DNA from: a virus
IMG/VR virus record: IMGVR_UViG_3300045911_000087
Span: 1-56,011 of that record
DNA length: 56,011 nucleotides
Direction: 5' to 3' (one strand)
A program made the translations under genes and the position numbers. Every line of letters starts with the position of its first letter. Position 1 is the stretch's first letter. The notes beneath the pieces are model-generated. The model was given only the letters and a program-made list of their open reading frames with translations, was not told the DNA's origin and did not search any database. This document shows, piece after piece, positions 7,901 to 16,798 of this stretch.

Positions 7901-10132
7901 ATGTCAATTAAAGCACTGCAAGAGTACACATACGTCAGCAAATATGCCAGATTTAACGTCAATGAGAAGAGAAGAGAAACATACTACGAAGCCACTGATC
8001 GTGTAAGAAATATGCATCTTTTGAGGTTTCCTCAAGCCGAAGAGGAAATCATGGATGCGTTTGAAGTGGCCAAAATGAAGCGAGTTCTTGGCTCTCAACG
8101 GGCCTTGCAATTCGGCGGTACGCCAATATTGAAAAAGAATGCTCGTATTTACAATTGCATTGCATCTTATTGCGACCGCCCACGATTTTTTCAAGAATGC
8201 TTCTGGCTTCTTCTATGCGGGTGTGGCACTGGATTTTCTGTTCAAAAGCATCACATCGCCAAGCTGCCAGACTTCCACTCCATCAACTTGGGGAAGAAGA
8301 AGACGTTTGTAATCCCAGACACCATCGAAGGTTGGGCAGATGCGTTAGGCATTTTAGTTGCCAGTTATATGCCTCATCCAGAATTTGAGGAATGGGCTGG
8401 CTACGATGTTGAATTTGATTTTTCTGAAATCCGCCCAGCCGGTTCTATTTTGGCATCGGGTGTAGGTAAAGCTCCCGGTCCTGATCCTTTGCATCGCTCT
8501 CTCAAGGTCATTAAGAGCCTTTTTCAAGAGCGTATTGCCCTTGGATATGAACGCTTGCGCCCTATCGACGCTTATGACATTATCATGCACGCATCCGATG
8601 CTGTGCTGAGTGGTGGTGTACGTCGTTCAGCTACTTTGTGTATGTTTTCGTATGACGATGAAGAAATGGTCAATGCGAAAACGGGCAATTGGTTTACAGA
8701 AAATCCTCAACGTGCCAGATCGAATAATTCGGCTGTTTTGTTGCGGGATAAAGTCACAAAAGAAGAATTTTTTGCGCTCGTAGAAAAGAATAAGCAATTT
8801 GGCGAGCCGGGCTTTATCTGGGTGAGCGATCTTGAAGCTCTCTATAATCCCTGCGTAGAAATTGGTCTATATGCTTATGACGATGAGGGAAATTCTGGAT
8901 GGCAAGCGTGCAATCTCTGCGAAATTAACGGGAAGAAAATCAAAACCAAAGAAGATTTCGCCCTAGCAGCAGTTGCAGCAGCCAGAATTGGCACATTGCA
9001 GGCGTCTTATACAGATTTGGCGTATCTTGGGCCTATTTCCAAGAAGATTATCGAAAAGGAAGCTCTGTTGGGCGTCTCCATCACGGGCATGATGGATAAT
9101 CCCGACGTTCTTTTTGATCCTCAAATTCAAAAAGAAATGGCGGAACTCATTGTCAAAACCAATCGAGAATTCGCCAAGAAAATCGGCATCAATCCTGCCG
9201 CTCGCTGCACATGCGTAAAACCCGCAGGCACAACGAGTTGCGTTCTCGGTACGGCTTCGGGTATTCACCCGCATCACGCCAAGAGATATTTCCGCCGTAT
9301 TCAAGGGAATTGGATGGAACAACCGCTCCAATATTTCAAACAATTTAATCCCTTGGCTGTCGAAAAATCCGTCTGGTCGGCCAACGGTACAGATGAAGTT
9401 ATTTCTTTCTGCGTGGAAGTTCCGAAAGGTGCTAAAACGAAGAATGAGCTTTCTGCCGTCACGTTGCTCGAACACGTTCTGTTGACACAACAGAATTGGG
9501 TGACTTATGGCAAAACTCCCGAATTGTGTTCTAAGCCGTGGCTTACACACAATGTTTCTAATACGATCAATATTCGTCCAGAAGAATGGGATGATGTTGC
9601 GAATTTCATTTACGAAAATCGTGAATATTTTGCGGGCATTGCTTTGCTCCCACAATCTGGTGATTTGGATTATCCGCAAGCCCCAATGTGTACTGTTTAT
9701 AACTCCCGTGAAATCGTACAGCAGTACGGGGAAGGCAGTTTATTTGCCAGTGGTTTAATTGTGGATGGCCTCAGAGCGTATAACGACAATCTTTGGGCTG
9801 CATGTGATGGCGTTCTCGGTCTTGGCGAACCTCTTGTGGAACCCACAAAGCCAGATGATGAAAAAGATTATCCGGCATATGTTGATGCGTTGCAGCTTTT
9901 CCGCTCCAAGATTGATTGGGTGCGTAGAGCGAAGCAATTTGCAGACAGATATTTTGAGGGCGATTATCGAAAGATGACGTATTGCTTGAAGTGCGTCCAC
10001 AATTGGAAGTTGTGGCAAGATTTGACTCGTGAGTACGTCGATGTTGATTTCAGCAAGATGTTTGAAGACGAAGACAACACCAAAGTACAAGAAACAATCG
10101 CTTGTGCGGGTGGAGTTTGCTCTCTAGTTTAA
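7901..10132 (+). CDS. nrdJ: Adenosylcobalamin-dependent (class II) ribonucleoside-triphosphate reductase
   Basis: A 743-residue monomeric class II ribonucleotide reductase, EC 1.17.4.2, converting NTPs to dNTPs with a B12-generated radical. The Cys86 N-C motif and Cys337 correspond to the active-site redox pair. N-P-C-V-E at 316-320 supplies the thiyl Cys318 and the catalytic Glu320. KPAGTTSCVLG and a Gly-rich GSILASGVGKAPG segment are typical. The C-terminus ends C-A-G-G-V-C-S-L-V, giving Cys735 and Cys740 with the same spacing as the swinging-arm pair of the Lactobacillus leichmannii enzyme. No NrdA/NrdB pair is present, so dNTP synthesis would need host cobalamin but not oxygen. Confidence 0.93.
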   Translation: MSIKALQEYTYVSKYARFNVNEKRRETYYEATDRVRNMHLLRFPQAEEEIMDAFEVAKMKRVLGSQRALQFGGTPILKKNARIYNCIASYCDRPRFFQECFWLLLCGCGTGFSVQKHHIAKLPDFHSINLGKKKTFVIPDTIEGWADALGILVASYMPHPEFEEWAGYDVEFDFSEIRPAGSILASGVGKAPGPDPLHRSLKVIKSLFQERIALGYERLRPIDAYDIIMHASDAVLSGGVRRSATLCMFSYDDEEMVNAKTGNWFTENPQRARSNNSAVLLRDKVTKEEFFALVEKNKQFGEPGFIWVSDLEALYNPCVEIGLYAYDDEGNSGWQACNLCEINGKKIKTKEDFALAAVAAARIGTLQASYTDLAYLGPISKKIIEKEALLGVSITGMMDNPDVLFDPQIQKEMAELIVKTNREFAKKIGINPAARCTCVKPAGTTSCVLGTASGIHPHHAKRYFRRIQGNWMEQPLQYFKQFNPLAVEKSVWSANGTDEVISFCVEVPKGAKTKNELSAVTLLEHVLLTQQNWVTYGKTPELCSKPWLTHNVSNTINIRPEEWDDVANFIYENREYFAGIALLPQSGDLDYPQAPMCTVYNSREIVQQYGEGSLFASGLIVDGLRAYNDNLWAACDGVLGLGEPLVEPTKPDDEKDYPAYVDALQLFRSKIDWVRRAKQFADRYFEGDYRKMTYCLKCVHNWKLWQDLTREYVDVDFSKMFEDEDNTKVQETIACAGGVCSLV

Positions 10133-10157
10133 TTTACAAAATATAAAATAATTCCTA

Positions 10158-10174
10158 ACATTACTATATAATGT
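10158..10174 (+). promoter_or_regulatory. Inverted repeat overlapping a TATAAT box
   Basis: ACATTA (10158-10163) and TAATGT (10169-10174) form a perfect 6-bp inverted repeat. TATAAT at 10167-10172 lies inside it. No good -35 box is visible at the right distance. It lies 24 nt before the HNH start at 10198 and could be a weak promoter or operator. Confidence 0.3.
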
Positions 10175-10197
10175 ATATGGTATTTTTGGGGATTTTT

Positions 10198-10761
10198 ATG
10201 AGTAAAGCGATTGACTTAACTGGCAAACGATTTGGCAATTTGGTGGTTTTGAATTTTTCTGAATCCAAATTCATCAATGGTAAAAAGAGGCGATTTTATA
10301 ATTGTAGGTGCAGTTGTGGAAATATGTGTGAAATACGTTCAGAATTTCTTACTAGAGGATTACAAAAGTCTTGTGGTTGCCTGAGAAAAAGAGTAGGATC
10401 AGAAAATCCAAAGTGGACTGGCTATGGTGAAATAAGTGGCGAACTTTGGTCTTGCATTCAGCTAAATGCCATTGGCAAAGGTGCTGGCTATAAAAGAAAA
10501 AAACCAATTGCTTTTTCTATATCAATAAGATATGCTTGGAGTTTGTTTTTAAAACAAAATCGCATTTGTCCTCTATCGGGCGTATCTCTTAGTTTTCGTC
10601 CAGAAAGAACTGCTTCTTTGGACAGGATTGATAGCAAAAAAGGATATGTTCGTGGCAATGTTCAGTGGATTCATAAAGATTTGAATATCATGAAACAAAG
10701 TTTTTCTCAGGATCATTTTGTTTTATGGTGCAAGAAAGTGGCTTCTTACCAAGAGGGCTGA
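10198..10761 (+). CDS. HNH homing-type endonuclease (LTGKRFG family)
   Basis: The start at 10198 (MSKAIDLTGKRFGNL) is preferred over an in-frame ATG 27 nt upstream, because the protein family begins at this motif and GGGGAT precedes it. The N-terminal domain has C-x-C-x-C...C-G-C zinc-type cysteines. The C-terminal part has CPLSGVSLSF, SLDRID and the G-N-V-Q-W-I-H ending of phage and phytophage HNH enzymes. It sits directly after the ribonucleotide reductase gene, a common neighbour of homing endonucleases, and abuts the CTP synthase start with no gap. Confidence 0.75.
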   Translation: MSKAIDLTGKRFGNLVVLNFSESKFINGKKRRFYNCRCSCGNMCEIRSEFLTRGLQKSCGCLRKRVGSENPKWTGYGEISGELWSCIQLNAIGKGAGYKRKKPIAFSISIRYAWSLFLKQNRICPLSGVSLSFRPERTASLDRIDSKKGYVRGNVQWIHKDLNIMKQSFSQDHFVLWCKKVASYQEG

Positions 10762-12399
10762 ATGTCTTCAAAATACATAATCGTTGCAGGCGGCGTCATT
10801 TCAGGCACAGGAAAAGGGGTTTCTGCTGCGAGTATTGGCCTTTTGTTGAAGTTTCGTGGGCACAAGGTCAGCTTGATTAAATTTGACCCCTATTTGAATA
10901 CAAATGCGGGCGTTTTGGCTCCCCGTGAACACGGCGAATGCTTCCTCTGTGATGACGGTACGGAAACCGATCTTGATCTGGGCCACTATGAGAGAATTGC
11001 TGGTATTTCCGTAAGTAAAAGCAATATTTGCACTTCCGGCACGCTTCATAAAGAACTTATTGATGAGCAAGAAAAGGGTAAATATCTCGGCCAAACAATT
11101 CAACTGATTCCTCACCTTACAGACAAAATTCAACAAAGGTTGTTGGATTTGGGCAAGGATCACGATGTTGTCATTGCCGAGGTTGGTGGCACTGTCGGAG
11201 ATGCCGAAAGTTTCGCTTTTTTTGAAGCTATTCGTCAATTTAAACAGAAGCATAAAAACGATGTAGTCGTCGCTATGGTGGCCCCAATTCTTTGGGTGAA
11301 TACTATCAAGGAATTTAAAACAAAGCCTCTACAAAACGCTGTGAAGTGCCTTCAAGGGCATGGTTTACAACTGGATGTGATTCTCTGCCGTGTAGATCGC
11401 CCCGTGCCAGAAAAGATTCTTCAAAAGGTTTCTAATTTGGCCAACGTGCCACGGGAATGCATATTTGACGCCCCAGATGTTTCCTCAATTTATGAGGTTC
11501 CTCTGGCCTTTTATGATCGGCATGTCGATGATTTGTTTGTAGATTTGTTCCATCTAAATCGCAGTGCCTGCCGCATTCATAAGTATCGTGAAGTGGTCGA
11601 AAAGTATGTCAACAATCACTTGGATGCCGTTCAAATCGGTATCTTTGGGAAATACGAGAATTGCGATGAGGCTTATATCTCTTTGAAAGAAGCCCTTATC
11701 CACGCTGGCATCGCCAATGATGTAAAAGTTGAAGTTAAGTGGATCAAGGCTGAGGATTTAGAGAAATATAAGGATAATCGTGGTGTGGGCAAGTTCTTTG
11801 AGGGCTTGCACGGCATTATCGTGCCGGGTGGGTTCGACAACCGTGGCACCGAAGGCAAGATTCGGGCCATCCAGTATGTCCGTGAAAAGAAAATTCCATT
11901 TTTGGGTATTTGCTTGGGCCTTCAATGTGCTGTTATTGAATATGCTCGCAATGTCTGCAAGCTGGATGGTGCAAATAGCATGGAATTTGATGCCGAAACT
12001 GCTTATCCGGTAATCCACTACATTCCCGGCCAAGAAAACCAAGAAAAGAAGTCGGGAACTATGCGTTTGGGAGCTTATGATTGCGAACTTGTCAAAGATT
12101 CCTTGGCCTACGAATTGTACGGGAATAAGCAAATCAGCGAACGTCACCGTCACAGATTTGAGGTAAATAATGAATATTTGACTACTTTAGAAGAGAATGG
12201 CCTGATGGTAAGCGGCAAAAACCCTGAAACTGGCCTCGTAGAGCTTATGGAGCTATCCAGAAATATTCATCCCTACTTTATTGGGACTCAGGCCCACCCT
12301 GAATTTAAGAGCCGTCTAACGAGTTCTGCTCCTTTATTTAAAGGATTGATTGCGGCTGCTATAAATAAAATGAAGCAAACGTCGCACGAAAATGGATAG
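10762..12399 (+). CDS. pyrG: CTP synthase
   Basis: A 545-residue, full-length CTP synthase (EC 6.3.4.2) that aminates UTP to CTP using glutamine. The N-terminal synthetase domain shows the P-loop GVISGTGKG, the DPYLNTNAG loop and HGE...DDGTETDLDLGHYER. The C-terminal class I glutaminase domain has the nucleophile in G-I-C-L-G-L and the H-P-E triad residues near the end. All key residues are present, so it is probably active. Phage-encoded CTP synthases are uncommon. It follows the RNR and HNH genes and probably belongs to the same nucleotide-supply operon. Confidence 0.95.
   Translation: MSSKYIIVAGGVISGTGKGVSAASIGLLLKFRGHKVSLIKFDPYLNTNAGVLAPREHGECFLCDDGTETDLDLGHYERIAGISVSKSNICTSGTLHKELIDEQEKGKYLGQTIQLIPHLTDKIQQRLLDLGKDHDVVIAEVGGTVGDAESFAFFEAIRQFKQKHKNDVVVAMVAPILWVNTIKEFKTKPLQNAVKCLQGHGLQLDVILCRVDRPVPEKILQKVSNLANVPRECIFDAPDVSSIYEVPLAFYDRHVDDLFVDLFHLNRSACRIHKYREVVEKYVNNHLDAVQIGIFGKYENCDEAYISLKEALIHAGIANDVKVEVKWIKAEDLEKYKDNRGVGKFFEGLHGIIVPGGFDNRGTEGKIRAIQYVREKKIPFLGICLGLQCAVIEYARNVCKLDGANSMEFDAETAYPVIHYIPGQENQEKKSGTMRLGAYDCELVKDSLAYELYGNKQISERHRHRFEVNNEYLTTLEENGLMVSGKNPETGLVELMELSRNIHPYFIGTQAHPEFKSRLTSSAPLFKGLIAAAINKMKQTSHENG
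12360..12367 (+). promoter_or_regulatory. T4-late-like promoter box TATAAATA
   Basis: A perfect match to the T4 late -10 element lies inside the 3' end of pyrG, 40 nt before the start at 12407. A gp55-like sigma factor is encoded at 34238. The site overlaps coding sequence, so chance occurrence is possible. Confidence 0.35.
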
Positions 12400-12406
12400 A
12401 TACAAT

Positions 12407-12922
12407 ATGAATTTCAAGCAGTTTTTACTAAACGAAAATAAGGCTTATCTGGGCCAAAAAGTAGGAGATATTCTTACATCTCTGAAAGAAATCAATGCCG
12501 ATAGCAAAACTATGGGCAGTCGTGACCTTGTGCGTTTCTCTGAAAGAATTGCCAATCAAATCAGAAGAATTTTGCACAGCAACTGGTCGAAAGAAGAAAA
12601 GCAGTATCTCCTGAAACTGCAAAAGGTTGCGGTTGCGATTATGAAGGCAATAGACGAAAAAAACGACTTGCCGGGCATTATTGCCAGTTCTACCACTACG
12701 GTAGAGAAATTGGTTGCTGATTTAGGTGTGCCAATTCACAAATTTGCATCACCGGACAAAAAAGAAGATAATAAAGAGACGGCTACGGCACCACCGGAAA
12801 AGAATAAGCCGAAGCCGCCACAACAACCAATTGCTCCCGCCAATCCACCGGCCCCACCGCCGCTGGATATGAATGCCCCGCCTCTTGGTGGGAACAATAC
12901 GGGCCAACTGGCTAATATGTAA
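12407..12922 (+). CDS. Unknown protein with FKQFL N-terminal motif and Pro-rich tail
   Basis: The start at 12407 (MNFKQFLLNENK) is chosen over an in-frame ATG at 12392, because it puts the shared F-K-x-F-L motif at the N-terminus and avoids overlap with pyrG. About 171 residues: residues 1-110 are predicted helical, and the last 60 are Pro/Ala/Asn-rich and disordered. The family was not recognised. The terminal motif matches that of other putative virion-associated proteins in this window. A head-internal or scaffold-related role is inference. Confidence 0.6.
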   Translation: MNFKQFLLNENKAYLGQKVGDILTSLKEINADSKTMGSRDLVRFSERIANQIRRILHSNWSKEEKQYLLKLQKVAVAIMKAIDEKNDLPGIIASSTTTVEKLVADLGVPIHKFASPDKKEDNKETATAPPEKNKPKPPQQPIAPANPPAPPPLDMNAPPLGGNNTGQLANM

Positions 12923-12931
12923 GGATGAGAA

Positions 12932-14131
12932 ATGTGTGGAATAGCAGGTTTTATTGGCGAATCAAAAAACGCCCATGTTACTTCTGAATTAACGACGAAA
13001 CTTTTTGCGAAGTGCGAAAGCCGAGGTACAGACGCAGCCGGATTTTGGGGTGCTGAATCGGGCCAGAAGGGTCGCATTTTCTATCACAAGGAACCAATAC
13101 GTTCCAGTCAGTTTGTCAAATCAAATGATATATGGCGACAAGCGACTCGCAGTCCCATCAATCTGATGTTGACTCACGCCCGTGGTGCATCTAAAGGCAT
13201 GGGCCATCCTCATGATAATATAAACAATCATCCGTTCGTAAGCACCGATATGTCTCTCGCTTTGATTCACAACGGGAGAGTAGAAGATTACGAATATAAC
13301 ACTTTGAAAGAAAAATATGAAGTAATTTCAAATTGCGACTCAGAAATCCTTCTGAGAATTTTAGAAGGTGGAGAGGACTATTCGCAAGCTGAAATTGCAG
13401 AACTAGGAGACTTAGAAAATCTGCATCGAATGGCCGGTATCAAAGATATTTATTCTTTGATAAATGACGGACATATGGCCGTGGCTGTGGGAGAAAGGCT
13501 TAAAGATGGGACTAGGCTATTGTGGTTGTTCCGCAATCGACATAGACCGCTCTGGATTTCCGATATGCGTGAAACTCTAGGCCAGATTTTCTTTGTCTCT
13601 GAACCTACGATCTGGGAAGACTCTGTATATGAAATGAAACCAAATAAGTTTTTCAAAAAGCAAAAACTTATTGAAATCCCAGAGGAAGAGGTTTGGTATA
13701 TCAAGATCAAACCAGACGAAAAAATACCATCTAATGTTCATCGCTTTCAAGTTTGCAAAGAATCTACAGACTTGGAATTCAATGCTAAGTATCGTCCGCT
13801 TAAAGTTAAAGAAAATGAGAACAAAATAGTGACTAGATTAGGCACCAAAGACAAAGTTACTCAACTTCAAGCTCAAGTACAAGCTGCCAAGAAATCTTTC
13901 TTTCACGATCAAAGTTTGGAAGGGCATGAAGATATTGAAGAATTTTCTATAAGAGACTTGGAATATAAGTGTAGGACTCTCAAGAGGATAATCGAAGGTA
14001 TTGAGACGACTACTACAAATCTGGTTCAACAACAGTCGATTACTCGACATGATTTTGACCAATTACTTTCTCTATTAGATCAGCAGAAAAATGATTTGCA
14101 GGCGATAGAGGATAATTTAGGATACACATAA
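12932..14131 (+). CDS. Class II glutamine amidotransferase domain protein
   Basis: A 399-residue protein beginning MCGIAGFIG, so Cys2 becomes the N-terminal nucleophile after methionine removal. LTHARGASKG, NNHPF and HNGRVEDY are the conserved glutaminase loops that bind glutamine. There is no SIS sugar-isomerase or asparagine-synthetase domain. The C-terminal 130 residues are charged and partly coiled coil. It can release ammonia from glutamine, but the acceptor domain is unclear, so it may act with another phage protein, for example in base or sugar modification. The ribosome-binding site AAGGATGAG lies just upstream. Confidence 0.8.
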   Translation: MCGIAGFIGESKNAHVTSELTTKLFAKCESRGTDAAGFWGAESGQKGRIFYHKEPIRSSQFVKSNDIWRQATRSPINLMLTHARGASKGMGHPHDNINNHPFVSTDMSLALIHNGRVEDYEYNTLKEKYEVISNCDSEILLRILEGGEDYSQAEIAELGDLENLHRMAGIKDIYSLINDGHMAVAVGERLKDGTRLLWLFRNRHRPLWISDMRETLGQIFFVSEPTIWEDSVYEMKPNKFFKKQKLIEIPEEEVWYIKIKPDEKIPSNVHRFQVCKESTDLEFNAKYRPLKVKENENKIVTRLGTKDKVTQLQAQVQAAKKSFFHDQSLEGHEDIEEFSIRDLEYKCRTLKRIIEGIETTTTNLVQQQSITRHDFDQLLSLLDQQKNDLQAIEDNLGYT

Positions 14132-14132
14132 T

Positions 14133-14705
14133 ATGAGCGATAATTTTGACTATGAAGATGATGATCTAATTGTTGATGACATTATCAGTAATAAACAGAA
14201 ACGCAAAAGAAAAGCAGGTGGCAAGAAAAAGGGCAACCGGGTAGAACTGGAATTGTCCAAACTTCTTAATGCTCGCTTTAATTGTCAGGATTTCTCTCGT
14301 GCTGTTGGTTCTGGCAATCGCTGGGGGCAAGTTCAGCATCTCCCAAAACACGCCAGAGAAGTGTTTTCTGGCGATCTTATTGTCCCTAAAAATTTCAAAT
14401 TTTGCCTCGAATCTAAAGGTGGATATGATGGAATTGACCTAAATTCCATCTTCGTAAGAGGCAACAGCGAACTTGACAATTTTCTGGATCAAGTCACCAA
14501 AGACTCCAAAAGATGTGGTCGAAAGCCCCTTTTATGTTGGAAACGCACTCGTAAGCCGTGGTTAGGCTTTATTCACACAAAAGAATTGACCGGCAAAACC
14601 TTTAAATATAGATTATTGTACGGGAAATGGTCTGTTGTTGACCTTGAAAAGCTACTTGAACTAGAAGACGAATTTTTTCTGAATTCTACCGAAACACAAT
14701 CGTAA
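14133..14705 (+). CDS. PD-(D/E)XK-type nuclease, resolvase-like
   Basis: A 190-residue protein. An acidic N-terminus and a Lys/Arg-rich stretch precede G-N-R-V-E-L-E-L-S-K-L-L. Then come SRAVGSGNRWG, the catalytic-looking SGDLIVP and, after a short strand, C-L-E-S-K-G-G: together the E...GD...E-x-K pattern of the restriction-endonuclease fold. Phage proteins of this type include Holliday junction resolvases and penetration-type endonucleases. Position after nucleotide metabolism and near recombination genes supports DNA processing. It starts 1 nt after the amidotransferase stop. Confidence 0.6.
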   Translation: MSDNFDYEDDDLIVDDIISNKQKRKRKAGGKKKGNRVELELSKLLNARFNCQDFSRAVGSGNRWGQVQHLPKHAREVFSGDLIVPKNFKFCLESKGGYDGIDLNSIFVRGNSELDNFLDQVTKDSKRCGRKPLLCWKRTRKPWLGFIHTKELTGKTFKYRLLYGKWSVVDLEKLLELEDEFFLNSTETQS

Positions 14706-14725
14706 AGTCTTGTCATATATAAAGT

Positions 14726-16798
14726 ATGCTAGACTTTTGGGAATTATATTACGACATAGAGCTTGAACGCCTCATAGCTGAAGGCGTCGAAGATCATCAG
14801 CCTGCCGATGGCCGTTGGGACCGCCCCCTTGCCGACTCAGATGGCAGTAACGTATATCGTTTTAATGTAGCTGGCGATAATTGCGGCTCTAGCACTCGCC
14901 CCTGCTATCAAGTTAATGTAAGCGGCAGTGCCAGCGACGGTGTAAGCATCTCTTTCTCTCGTGACGGGTCTTATTCTGACCAACATAAAGGTGTTGGTAT
15001 GGAAGTCTTCAAAGGCGTTTTGAAGGCTTTGAGCGAATATATCCTTGCCAAAAAGCCATCCAAACTTTATTGGAGTGCCGTTACCAAGTCTGTGCCGAAC
15101 CCTCGCAGCGGTCAAATTACGAATCCAGAAGCTCGTGCCCATGTTTATGAAGCATGGGCTTTAAGACACCTATTTCCAGATAAATATGTTGGGATGAGCG
15201 GCCAATGGCTTCGTAGAGACATTTACGATAGAGAATGGGTTCCCAATGGTTATCCGCCCGTTCCAGAAAATATAACTGAAAATTCTCCTCCCGGTGAGAA
15301 GCGTAAAGCCCTAGAAGAAATGCAGGAGAAGGCCCGGCAAAATAGACAGGAAATTGAACGTCGGGAGCGTGAGAGACAAGAAGCTGAATATCGTCGTCAA
15401 GAACAAGAACGTCAGGCTCGTGAAGCTGAAATCAGAAGACAACGTGAAGAAGCAGAGGCTCGTCGTCAAGAGTTTATGCGACAAGCTCTCGAAAACCCAG
15501 AAAAGAACCCAAATGGCATCCAAAAAGATGATGTTGTTTATATCCTTAATCCTACCCATGATGATTGGGGTATGGAAAATCGTCTTGGCCAAGTTATGGG
15601 CTTCCAATTCGGTTCTTACCGTTATGGTGGATCGGATGAATCTGAGCCAATTCACGCTATCGTACAATTCACAGACGACGAAGAAGATACTGGCGATAAT
15701 GGGTTTAATGGTCGTCGTGGGTATATTGCTTTAGACCGCTTGAAGAAAGAAAGTCCAGAAGGTCGAGCAGATCGTGAAAGACGCAAACAAGAAAGAGTAC
15801 AAGCTGCCCTAGCCAGTCCCGAAAAGAATCCGCATGGAATTCAACAGGGTGATGATATTATCAGTTGGATGCCCGATTCTATTGGAAGCAAACAAAATGG
15901 TTTGCGTGGCAAAGTCCGTGAAATAGAAGTGGACAGATGGAGCAATATTACTGCCAAAGTCGATTGGACCCCAGAAGCAGCAGAAGTGCTACGTTCAGAT
16001 CGTTACAGCAGCACAGATGTGAACAATCTTTCTTTTGGTGTTGCAAACCTTAGAAAAGCCACACCAGAAACTGTAGAAGAAATTCGTCGTAAAATACGAG
16101 AACACGAAATTGAGCAGCGTGTAACTTCTGGTCGTGAAAGATGGCAGTCTCGTACCCGCCATGCTGGAACGCAAGAAGAAGAGCCAGAAGATCAGTTGGC
16201 AACCCCACCAGCTACCCCGGAAGATGATTTGACTAATCACCCCGGCAATCCTTTACATTTGAAGGTTGGCGATCTTGTCAAACTGCGTAATCCGCCACGT
16301 TGGGGACGCCAATCTCGTAGAAGCCATTTCAATGGAACCTTGGTTCGTTTAGAGAAACCATATTGGGGGGACTCAACAAATCTCACAGGATATATCAAGT
16401 TCCACGGCAGCAACGCCCAACCATATCGTGTTTGGAATGTTGCAGATGAAATAGATCGAGATGAATCAGAAGAAACTCGTAACCTTATGGCTCAACAGCA
16501 AGTTCGTCAACAGCGTGCCCGCACTGCCGTGTCAAGTACGGGTGGTCATAACATTGGCGATACCGTTACTGTTGTGAATGGTCGTCACAGAGGCAAATCT
16601 GGACGTATTGTGAACTTCCGTAGAGCGGGTGCAAATATGAATGCTTTGATTGCCCCGTTAGATGGCGAAGATTTCTCTGTAAACATCAATATGTTGCAAC
16701 CGCCAGCAACGACTCAACCGCCTGCTGCGGAGAGTTTCAGTTTCAGAGATTACTTGATGTATTTTGAGAGTCGGATCAATAGAGGACTGGCAAGCTAA
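14726..16798 (+). CDS. Large multi-domain protein with repeated KOW/SH3-like barrels and charged coiled coil
   Basis: A 690-residue protein of unknown function. Residues 1-190 form a globular domain. A strongly charged R/E/Q coiled coil spans roughly 200-255. Two related segments, each starting ENPEKNPNGIQKDD or SPEKNPHGIQQGD, are followed by beta-barrel-like stretches. A third barrel starts at LKVGDLVKL. The last, NIGDTVTVVNGRHRGKSGRI, is a recognisable KOW motif. The C-terminus ends FSFRDYLMYFESR, a copy of the terminal motif found at N-termini elsewhere in the window. A structural or nucleic-acid-binding role is plausible. It overlaps the convergent gene by 23 nt. Confidence 0.6.
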   Translation: MLDFWELYYDIELERLIAEGVEDHQPADGRWDRPLADSDGSNVYRFNVAGDNCGSSTRPCYQVNVSGSASDGVSISFSRDGSYSDQHKGVGMEVFKGVLKALSEYILAKKPSKLYWSAVTKSVPNPRSGQITNPEARAHVYEAWALRHLFPDKYVGMSGQWLRRDIYDREWVPNGYPPVPENITENSPPGEKRKALEEMQEKARQNRQEIERRERERQEAEYRRQEQERQAREAEIRRQREEAEARRQEFMRQALENPEKNPNGIQKDDVVYILNPTHDDWGMENRLGQVMGFQFGSYRYGGSDESEPIHAIVQFTDDEEDTGDNGFNGRRGYIALDRLKKESPEGRADRERRKQERVQAALASPEKNPHGIQQGDDIISWMPDSIGSKQNGLRGKVREIEVDRWSNITAKVDWTPEAAEVLRSDRYSSTDVNNLSFGVANLRKATPETVEEIRRKIREHEIEQRVTSGRERWQSRTRHAGTQEEEPEDQLATPPATPEDDLTNHPGNPLHLKVGDLVKLRNPPRWGRQSRRSHFNGTLVRLEKPYWGDSTNLTGYIKFHGSNAQPYRVWNVADEIDRDESEETRNLMAQQQVRQQRARTAVSSTGGHNIGDTVTVVNGRHRGKSGRIVNFRRAGANMNALIAPLDGEDFSVNINMLQPPATTQPPAAESFSFRDYLMYFESRINRGLAS

